Made by a program: the position numbers and the translations under genes
The notes under the pieces: generated by a model
What the model was told of the DNA's origin: nothing
Database searches by the model: none
What the model saw: the letters and a program-made list of their open reading frames with translations, nothing else
Origin: CAYMLL01 sp964390645
Lineage (GTDB): Bacteria; Planctomycetota; UBA8108
Assembly: GCA_964390645.1 (NCBI GenBank)
Contig: CAYMLL010000433.1
Span: 1 to 5,052, forward strand
Reading direction: 5' to 3'
Length of the DNA: 5,052 bases
Part shown: piece after piece, positions 1 through 5,052 of the stretch
Layout of the letters: each line of letters begins with the position of its first letter
How positions within the stretch are numbered: position 1 is the first letter of the stretch

Positions 1-3000
1 CGTGACGCTCTCGACGTCGCCGCCTCCGAAGTCGAGCGCCGCCAGGGTCGCCTCGCCGCCCTCCGGGCCGATCGGGAACGACGCTTTCCACGCGTCCGCT
101 CCGGTCAGCTCGACCTCGCCCTCGCGGCCGTCGAGGCGAAAGCGCATGACGAGCGGCGGTGCGGTGCCGCTGGCCACCCAGCGATCCGGCTCGCCGCGGC
201 GGCTGACGCGCTTGCCGCTGGTGACCTGAACGGGGGCCTTCGGCAGCTCGCCCAGCACCTTGTTGCGGCGGGCGGACGCGAAGCCGGAGAAGTGGCCGGT
301 GCCGGCGCCGGTGCGGCTGGAGATGTCGGTCAGCACCTCGCCGAAGGTCTTCGCCTCGAACTTGCCCTTCGCGAGGTAGCCGATGTAGCCGAGGAAGCGA
401 CGCCGGTACTCGGGGATCTCGAGGAGGCGCCGGACGCTCGCGAAGGTGTTCGTGAACAGCGGGGAGCTCGCGTTGCGCCAGGCGAGGTCGCAGTCCCAGG
501 GCACCAGCCGCCAGCGGCCGTCTCGAGCTCCCTGGTAGAGAAAGGCATTCTTGCCGCGAGAGTGCCCGAAGGTGTCCCAGTCGTCGACGAGGATGCGGGT
601 GGCCAGCACCTTGAGCCACACGTCGACGTCGAGAAGCTCTCCAGCCTTGCGGGCGAATACCCGGGTCGGCGTGGTGTCCGGGTCCATCAGATGGATCAGC
701 TTGACGAGAGGCTCCCACTGCTCGTCGCTGCCGTTCGCCCGCTGCGGGAAGTTCCAGCGGTAGCTCTCGGGGTCCTTCGACTTGAAGTCGAGGTAGGCCT
801 GGACGTAGTCCCGTCCGCCGTCGGGGAAGAGCTCGAAGTAGTCGTCCACCTTGTGGAGATGGCCGCGCGGGGCCGTGCCCTTCTTGCGCTTCGTGCTCTT
901 CTTCTTCTTCTTCTTCGACTTTCCCCCGGCATCGCCGCTGCGCTCGGGATCAGCAGGCGACTCGAACCAGTTATCGAGGAAGTCGCCGCCGATCTTCTCG
1001 ATGTCCTCGTAGACCCCCTGTTCGTGGCCGTGGAGGCGGAACGACACGTACTGCTGCTTGACGTTCGGTGCGCGAAGCGACTCGGCGAGCCAGTACGTCA
1101 AGCGCTCGTTGAGGCGCGTCCCGTCCCCGCCCTGGCCGTCGATCGTCAGCTTGGTGCGGCCGTCGAGGGTGTCGGCACCGAAGACGATGCGCCAGTTGTG
1201 CTTGGATCGTGTCCACGGGCTGCCGCGGCGACGGAAACCGACGTTGTGGAAGATGCGCGAGGTGTTGTACACGAGCGTCGCATCGGAGAGACGGTTCGAG
1301 AGTCGCGGACGGCTCATCAGCGCTTTCCACTCGCGGCTCGTGACCAGCAGCGTGTACGTCGGATACTTGCCATCCGGAGTGAGCCCGACCGCGTACAGCA
1401 GCGTGCGAGCCGGCGCGTCGAGCGGATACCGGCCCTTGCGCCCCGCGGAGTCCTCGGCCTCGACGTAGAACTCGACGATCCCACCGCCGTGGGGCGGGAT
1501 CTCTCCGCGGTAGAGCGCGCTGTCTCCGGAGTCTCCCCTGGACACCTTCTTCAGAGGTGAGCGCTGCCAGTCGCCGCCGTCGGGACGGTGCTGGATGGCG
1601 AAGCTGCTCAGCGGTATCAGGGACGAGATCCGCACGTCGACGCGCACCGGATCTCCGGCGCTCGGGGCCACGGGGTGCTGCCGCGGCGCGCCGACCACCG
1701 GCGCGGCCTCGGCCACGTAGGCGCTGTTCCTCTTCCCCGGAGTGCCGATCCGGCTCGGGACGTCGAGCCGGTGCATGCGCGCGACGCCCTGACCGGCGGT
1801 CCGTGTCAGGAGGAGCGGCACGCCACGCTGCCACTTGACACGAAGAGAGATCTTGTAGCTCTTGTCCGGCACCAGGGCGCCACCGGCGATGTTGAACGTG
1901 ACGTAGTTCCGGCGGATGTCGCCACGGCCGTCGGCGACGATTCGATAGCACGTGGTCGAGCCGTCCCGGTACGCGCCGGAGAGCTCATGGGTCCCCATCC
2001 CTTTCCAGCCCGCGTCGCCGTGCTTGAACGAGCCGTCCTCGACGAGCTCCTTCTCGCGCCGCAGGTGGACGTTGTCGACAAGGCACTCGCCCTCGCCGAG
2101 GAGAAGGAACTGCAGCTCGGAGAGGTTGCGATTGCCGAAGACGCGGTGCGGCTTGACGTAGCTGAAGGTCTTCCAGCGCGCTTTCGATCGCTCGTCGCTC
2201 GCCTTCCACGCCGCGGGGAGCGAGTTGTCGAGGCCGGGGTGAACGAGCTCGAGGCTCGAGCCGAGGCCGTCGGCCCATTGCGGCCACGGACTCCGGTCCG
2301 AGTACGCGACGCGATCGGCGACGTTTCCGGAGGCGTCGAGGAGGGTCAGCGTCTCTCCCCGGTTGTTGAGGACCCCTCGGAGGGGACCGACGACCTTGCC
2401 GGCGCCCAGACCGTACTTCGACATCGCGCGCGAGCTCCGGGCCAGGACCAGGTAGCCGCCGGGCTCGATCTTCTCGCCTTTCTCGAAGCGGTAGCGCGCG
2501 CCGCCACGCAGGCGGAAGCCCTCGAGGTCGATGACTTTCTTGCCCCGGTTGTGGAGCTCCACGTATTCGTCGTCGCTGTCGTTGTCGAGCGGGTGGTAGT
2601 GGATCTCGTTGATGACGACGTCACGAAGGACGTCGGCCTCGTTCGGAGCGCCGGGCGTCGGTCGGCGAAGCAGGGCGACGTCGACGGAGCCATCGGGATG
2701 GCGGCCGTGGGAACGCGTGAGACCCTCCGGGACGCCGGGCTCCGGAGCGCTCTTCTGCGTCGCGCCCTTTGTCTTCGTCGCGTCGCCTTTCCTCGCTCCG
2801 CTCTTCGCCGCCTCCGCGCCGCCCTTCACGCGCAAGGCGTCGACGACCCGGCGACCGTTCGAAGTCGTCAGCGTCAGGAAGAGCTCGTTCCCGCTGAGCT
2901 CGAGCGCGCCTCCGAGCTCGCGTTGGGTGAACGCGTGGTGGCCTCGCCGTCGAAGCACGGTGCCACGTGGAATCCGGAAGGCCCGCAGGTGATCACGGTC

Positions 3001-3726
3001 GTCGCTGAGGAACAGGCCGCCGAGGTCGATGTCCCGCGGCGTCGAGTTGTAGAGCTCGACGAAGGCCGAGTCGGTGTCCTTCGACGGTGCGAAGACCTCG
3101 TTGACGAGAACCCCGTCGCCGTCGCTGTCCTCGAGACCCTCGCGGTCCTCGAGGCCGTCGGCAACGGAGTTCTCTCTCCCCGGCGTGCCGCCGATCTCCC
3201 GGCTCGCGGCCCAGTTTCCTGGTCGAGAAGGATCGAAGAGCGTGTCGCGCAGTGACAGGGTGTGCCCGGTGCCGTCCGGAGACAGCGGCCACTCGCCGTC
3301 GCAGCGATAGTCCACCTCGAAGACACGTGCCCCGGCGCCGTTTCGCAGCGTCACGCGCCCGCCCTTGTTGTCGAGCTTGCCGGAGAAGGGACCGAGGACA
3401 CGTCCGACCTGCCCGTGCACATCCTTCAGGTCCGCCGGCGAAGCCGCGACGATGAGGTGCTCGCCCGGCAGGATGATCGTACCTTCGGCGAAGCGATAGC
3501 GGATCTCGCCCTCCAGTCGCCAGCCGGAGAGGTCGGCTCGCGGAGGCTCGCGGCTGTGGATCTCGATGAACTCGAGCGCGTCACCCTCGGGGGGGTGGTA
3601 GTGGACCTCGGTGATGACGATCCATGGCGCGGCGAGCAGCGCGGGGCCCGGAAGAAGGAGCGATGGTAGCAGGAGCAGAGCTCCGGGAGAGACTCTCCGG
3701 CGCGCGTCAGGTGGTGGCAGTGGCAT
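1..3726 (-). CDS. Secreted CotH-kinase-like protein with three lamin-tail domains (partial, C-terminus beyond window)
   Basis: A single open frame of 1242 codons reads from the ATG at 3726 to the left edge with no stop. Residues 1-33 look like a signal peptide: arginines 9-11, a leucine-rich core and ALLAA before Pro34. LTD 1 (about 34-185) begins WIVITEVHYHP; LTD 2 (about 206-300) begins VLVNEVF and follows a calcium-loop-like DSDGDG (200-205); LTD 3 (about 370-515) begins VVINEIHYHP and contains EYVELHN. Residues 535-640 and 655-775 appear beta-rich, the second ending FN3-like; I cannot name either firmly. The CotH-like domain (about 790-1150) shows VGFRRRGSPW (829-838), NWRIVF (844-849), GHLHK (955-959), DDWD (1048-1051), GKN (1058-1060) and VPWDCD (1075-1080), where Asp1078 and Asp1080 match the family's metal-binding aspartates. 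A lysine-rich insert lies at 936-949. Residues 1163-1242 (SGTAPP, DAWKASF) resemble the beta domain that often follows CotH in such proteins. CotH proteins are atypical kinases; with LTDs they are usually extracellular or surface-bound. The substrate is unknown. Confidence 0.9.
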   Translation of the reverse strand, partial: MPLPPPDARRRVSPGALLLLPSLLLPGPALLAAPWIVITEVHYHPPEGDALEFIEIHSREPPRADLSGWRLEGEIRYRFAEGTIILPGEHLIVAASPADLKDVHGQVGRVLGPFSGKLDNKGGRVTLRNGAGARVFEVDYRCDGEWPLSPDGTGHTLSLRDTLFDPSRPGNWAASREIGGTPGRENSVADGLEDREGLEDSDGDGVLVNEVFAPSKDTDSAFVELYNSTPRDIDLGGLFLSDDRDHLRAFRIPRGTVLRRRGHHAFTQRELGGALELSGNELFLTLTTSNGRRVVDALRVKGGAEAAKSGARKGDATKTKGATQKSAPEPGVPEGLTRSHGRHPDGSVDVALLRRPTPGAPNEADVLRDVVINEIHYHPLDNDSDDEYVELHNRGKKVIDLEGFRLRGGARYRFEKGEKIEPGGYLVLARSSRAMSKYGLGAGKVVGPLRGVLNNRGETLTLLDASGNVADRVAYSDRSPWPQWADGLGSSLELVHPGLDNSLPAAWKASDERSKARWKTFSYVKPHRVFGNRNLSELQFLLLGEGECLVDNVHLRREKELVEDGSFKHGDAGWKGMGTHELSGAYRDGSTTCYRIVADGRGDIRRNYVTFNIAGGALVPDKSYKISLRVKWQRGVPLLLTRTAGQGVARMHRLDVPSRIGTPGKRNSAYVAEAAPVVGAPRQHPVAPSAGDPVRVDVRISSLIPLSSFAIQHRPDGGDWQRSPLKKVSRGDSGDSALYRGEIPPHGGGIVEFYVEAEDSAGRKGRYPLDAPARTLLYAVGLTPDGKYPTYTLLVTSREWKALMSRPRLSNRLSDATLVYNTSRIFHNVGFRRRGSPWTRSKHNWRIVFGADTLDGRTKLTIDGQGGDGTRLNERLTYWLAESLRAPNVKQQYVSFRLHGHEQGVYEDIEKIGGDFLDNWFESPADPERSGDAGGKSKKKKKKSTKRKKGTAPRGHLHKVDDYFELFPDGGRDYVQAYLDFKSKDPESYRWNFPQRANGSDEQWEPLVKLIHLMDPDTTPTRVFARKAGELLDVDVWLKVLATRILVDDWDTFGHSRGKNAFLYQGARDGRWRLVPWDCDLAWRNASSPLFTNTFASVRRLLEIPEYRRRFLGYIGYLAKGKFEAKTFGEVLTDISSRTGAGTGHFSGFASARRNKVLGELPKAPVQVTSGKRVSRRGEPDRWVASGTAPPLVMRFRLDGREGEVELTGADAWKASFPIGPEGGEATLAALDFGGGDVESVT

Positions 3727-3732
3727 GTTGAT

Positions 3733-3739
3733 CCACCTC
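3733..3739 (-). promoter_or_regulatory. Ribosome binding site of the CotH/LTD gene
   Basis: The minus strand reads GAGGTGG here, followed by six bases and the ATG at 3726. It supports that start, which also places a signal peptide directly at the N-terminus. Confidence 0.7.
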
Positions 3740-3861
3740 GATTCTCGGTGGTGGCGGCGCGGGGATCAAGCCACGAGCGAGGCGGGTGGCGCGGTTGAGG
3801 GGCGGCAGGGGTCGTCACGATCCTGTTTCATGCTCGGTCGGTGGTGCTTGCGCCATCCCGT

Positions 3862-3940
3862 CCGGCCACGTGGCCGGGGAGTGACCGGTGAACCGATCTG
3901 CCGGCACGTGGCCGGCTTCACCACCCGGCAAAGTGGCCAC
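3862..3940. repeat. Cluster of palindromic GTGGCC repeats
   Basis: A perfect 16-base palindrome CCGGCCACGTGGCCGG lies at 3862-3877. Its right half recurs as ACGTGGCCGG at 3906-3915, inside CCGGCACGTGGCCGG (3901-3915), and more loosely as AAGTGGCCAC at 3931-3940. The repeat positions are 38 and 25 bases apart, so this is not a regular tandem array. The palindrome could form a hairpin or bind a dimeric regulator; it begins 136 bases upstream of the CotH/LTD start. If the frameshifted gene is real, the repeats fall within its 3' end. Confidence 0.6.
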
Positions 3941-3953
3941 ATCCGAAGAGACC

Positions 3954-3968
3954 ACGTTCCCGGAACGT
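3954..3968. repeat. Short inverted repeat ACGTTCC-C-GGAACGT
   Basis: Perfect 7-base arms flank a single C. It lies just right of the GTGGCC cluster. As a DNA palindrome it could be an operator-like site; a one-base loop argues against an RNA hairpin using the full arms. No function can be assigned. Confidence 0.45.
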
Positions 3969-4046
3969 CGTTCTGTTCGTCGGCAATACCGCTTGCCTCG
4001 CCGGCGTTCGGGTCCGGACCCGGGGCTCGGTGGCGGCCAGCGGCGC

Positions 4047-4066
4047 GGTCGTGGTCGTGGTCGTGG
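4047..4066. repeat. Hexamer tandem repeat (GGTCGT)x3
   Basis: Three exact copies of GGTCGT plus a trailing GG. On the minus strand, in the frame used by the last part of the possible broken gene, it encodes alternating His-Asp (HDHDHD). On the plus strand it reads as repeated valines. Six-base units keep the frame if they expand or contract. Confidence 0.7.
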
Positions 4067-4754
4067 AAGCGAAGGGGCTCGAGGTGCTCCTCGAGTTCGC
4101 CCGCGTGCGCGTGATCGGTCTGGCGGTAGCCCGGTGCGGACGGGTGTCGCCGGAGCGAGTCGTTCATCGCGATCCGCACTCCGAGATCGACGAGCGTCAA
4201 GTCCGAGGGGCTTTTCGTCGGCATCGAGCCGGGATGAGACGACGAGGGCCGTCGTTACTTCCAGCGAGCAGGGTCCACAGGTGGGGGCGTACCTCGTCGA
4301 TCGACTCCACCGTGACTTCCACGCGGCCGGCCGGGAGGACCCGCTCATGGTCGGACGTCTCCTCGACCCCGGGCCGAGTGCCGCGTGGGACTTTCGCAAG
4401 CTGTTCGGGCGGGTGAGACGGTTGTCGCTCACGGGCATCGAAGACGACGACACTCGAAGACTCGTCGGGATCCCCTGCGCGCAGAGCGGGGAAGGCCCCC
4501 GGGCTCCGAGGTGCCGGCCGTGTCGCCGGCTCCAGGCCCCGTGCTTTCGAAGAAGACGACGAGGCGGCGGTGCCCGGCCGAGCACGGGCGCAGGGTCTTG
4601 AAGGACAAGGGGCTCCGGTACCTTCGTGTCGTCCCAGACTCGATTCGGCGAAACCTGGCGGCGGAATCGTCGGGGCAGAGGCGATTCTCCGACGCGTCGA
4701 CGCCATTTCGTCGCCGCCCGGCGCCGGGGTCGTAATGTAGCGACATCGAAAATT

Positions 4755-4760
4755 CCCTCC
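4755..4760 (-). promoter_or_regulatory. Ribosome binding site facing leftwards, for the start at 4746
   Basis: The minus strand reads GGAGGG, then eight bases, then ATG at 4746. Sequence and spacing are near ideal, which is the best evidence that a leftward gene begins, or once began, here. Confidence 0.5.
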
Positions 4761-4850
4761 AAGTAGATAAATTAATTATCTTTGTGGATTAATATAATGT
4801 AGATTGTCGAACGGCTTGCGATTTGCTACATCGACGGTGGGTTGGGTTGT

Positions 4851-4868
4851 ATGTGTTGCATGTGTTGC
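4851..4868 (+). repeat. 9-base tandem duplication ATGTGTTGC x2
   Basis: Two exact adjacent copies, followed by a diverged third start (ATTGTTGG, 4869-4876). It sits in the leader region 65 bases before the pilin-like start codon. Copy-number change could alter promoter or leader spacing, but only two copies are present. Confidence 0.7.
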
Positions 4869-4904
4869 ATTGTTGGAATGGGTTCTTGCTGATTCCGTAC
4901 ATCA

Positions 4905-4920
4905 AAGGAGCGGACAGGAG
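4905..4920 (+). promoter_or_regulatory. Ribosome binding site(s) of the pilin-like gene
   Basis: Two purine-rich matches occur: AAGGAG at 4905-4910 and AGGAG at 4916-4920. The second is 12 bases from the ATG at 4933, longer than usual, and the first is 22 bases away. No alternative in-frame start lies between them and the ATG, so the ATG is kept. Confidence 0.5.
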
Positions 4921-4932
4921 TTTGGTGTCATC

Positions 4933-5052
4933 ATGAAACGATCTGAGCATATTCTAGAACAGCCCGCCCAGGGCAGGAAGTCCGGTGGTTTCACTCTCGT
5001 GGAGCTCGCCGTCGTGGTTGTCATCATCGGGGTTCTGGCGGCTTTCGCCGTG
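4933..5052 (+). CDS. Type IV pilin-like prepilin or pseudopilin (N-terminus only)
   Basis: The forty visible codons encode a prepilin N-terminus. A 19-residue leader, with basic residues Lys2, Arg3, Arg15 and Lys16, ends in SGG and is followed by FTLVELAVVVVIIGVLAAFAV. By family knowledge, prepilin peptidase (PilD/GspO type) would cut after Gly19 and methylate Phe20; Glu24, the fifth mature residue, is the conserved glutamate needed for subunit assembly. Residues 20-40 form the hydrophobic helix that anchors the subunit in the inner membrane and packs in the filament core. The leader is longer than the 5-7 residues of classical type IVa pilins, within the range seen in other phyla. The variable C-terminal part lies beyond the window, so a type IV pilus major pilin, minor pilin or type II secretion pseudopilin cannot be told apart. 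It is transcribed away from the CotH/LTD gene. Confidence 0.9.
   Translation, partial: MKRSEHILEQPAQGRKSGGFTLVELAVVVVIIGVLAAFAV

Larger units (their letters stand above)
3766..4746 (-). pseudogene. Possible frameshifted gene of unknown function upstream of the CotH/LTD gene
   Basis: I do not recognise this product. The ATG at 4746 has a strong ribosome binding site and opens a 105-codon frame (stop at 4429-4431). The protein-like reading continues in other minus-strand frames: the first frame to about 4500, a second to about 4265 (includes SSSVVVFDARE and GRVEVTVESIDEVRPHLW), a third to about 4210 (VTTALVVSSRLDADEKP), then back to the first frame (LVDLGVRIAMND, ELEEHLEPLRFHDHDHD) to the TGA at 3766-3768. 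The first change coincides with a run of five C at 4496-4500. The adjoining fragments join smoothly, and the two flanking frames show the S/T-rich and R/P-rich composition expected beside a real high-GC gene, switching in step. Each change would be one extra base. The final stop is 39 bases from the next start, as in an operon. Against this: G/C bias at third positions is weaker than in the CotH gene, and in 4260-4460 the plus strand reads almost as well. It could instead be a short 105-residue ORFan plus non-coding DNA. Confidence 0.3.
4747..4932. promoter_or_regulatory. AT-rich divergent control region between the leftward start at 4746 and the pilin-like gene
   Basis: Base composition drops sharply here, most strongly in 4741-4805. 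It contains a consensus -10 hexamer TATAAT at 4793-4798 on the plus strand, without a convincing -35 box at 16-18 bases, and an AT-only inverted repeat GATAA-ATTAA-TTATC at 4766-4780. AATGTAG occurs at 4734-4740 and 4796-4802, and the inverse GCTACAT at 4825-4831. TTGTCG (4804-4809) and TACATC (4827-4832) form a second, weaker promoter pair 17 bases apart. If TATAAT is used, the pilin-like transcript would have an untranslated leader of about 125 bases. The boundaries are those of the gap; the exact promoter is not settled. Confidence 0.5.

Noticed and set aside
292..1560. Plus-strand open frame of 422 codons
   Set aside because: It is codon-aligned opposite the CotH/LTD gene, is very rich in Val, Leu, Ala, Glu and Arg, and lacks the aromatic and Lys/Ile/Asn content of a normal protein. 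Such frames arise opposite genes with strong GXC codon bias.
1588..3255. Plus-strand open frame of 555 codons
   Set aside because: Same antisense register and composition as the previous shadow; the minus strand here carries recognisable LTD sequence.
4140..4200. Kinase-like VVHRD on the plus strand near 4160
   Set aside because: An isolated match to the HRD motif without the surrounding kinase motifs (no DFG, no glycine loop), in a reading that appears antisense.
3815..4762. Minus-strand open frame of about 315 codons from a TTG
   Set aside because: Mostly Arg, Pro and Ser, the composition expected of an off-frame reading in high-GC DNA, and the TTG lies inside the ribosome binding site of the better ATG at 4746. 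Only short parts of it look protein-like.
4766..4780. Inverted repeat GATAA-ATTAA-TTATC as a transcription terminator
   Set aside because: The stem is only five A/T-rich pairs, the following T run is three bases, and it lies upstream of two starts rather than after a gene.
4873..4890. Sigma-54 promoter for the pilin-like gene (TTGG...TTGCT)
   Set aside because: Pilin genes are often sigma-54 dependent, but GG and GC are separated by 11 bases here instead of the required 10. A second candidate (GGG at 4844-4846 to TTGC at 4856-4859) also fails on spacing.

Overview
The window is GC-rich bacterial DNA with a strong preference for G or C at third codon positions. It holds one very large secreted-protein gene on the minus strand, a roughly 1 kb stretch with no clean gene, a short AT-rich divergent control region, and the first 40 codons of a pilin-like gene on the plus strand. 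The combination of a multi-domain lamin-tail/CotH protein with a type IV pilin-like gene, at this GC content, would fit Planctomycetota, Myxococcota or a similar environmental phylum. This is an inference and the window has no marker gene that fixes the lineage.

Positions 1-3726 (minus strand) are one uninterrupted reading frame of 1242 codons that runs off the left edge. It encodes an exported protein with a signal peptide, three lamin-tail domains (LTD), two further probable beta-rich segments, a CotH-kinase-like domain with a lysine-rich insertion, and the start of a C-terminal beta domain. Long plus-strand reading frames opposite it are shadows of its codon bias.

Positions 3727-4746 lie upstream of that gene. 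A good ribosome binding site and ATG sit at 4746 on the minus strand. The frame they open stops after 105 codons, but coding-like sequence seems to continue on the same strand in shifted frames down to a stop at 3766, only 39 bases before the large gene. I read this tentatively as a frameshifted, decaying gene that once preceded the large gene in an operon; opposite-strand readings cannot be fully excluded. This stretch also carries a cluster of GTGGCC-centred palindromic repeats.

Positions 4747-4932 are clearly AT-richer than the rest, with a consensus TATAAT, a small AT-only inverted repeat and a 9-base tandem duplication. They probably hold the divergent promoters. From 4933 the plus strand encodes a prepilin with a textbook N-terminal cleavage and assembly motif, cut off by the window end. 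Nothing in the window directly links the jobs of the two genes beyond their shared head-to-head control region and the fact that both products are predicted to leave the cytoplasm.
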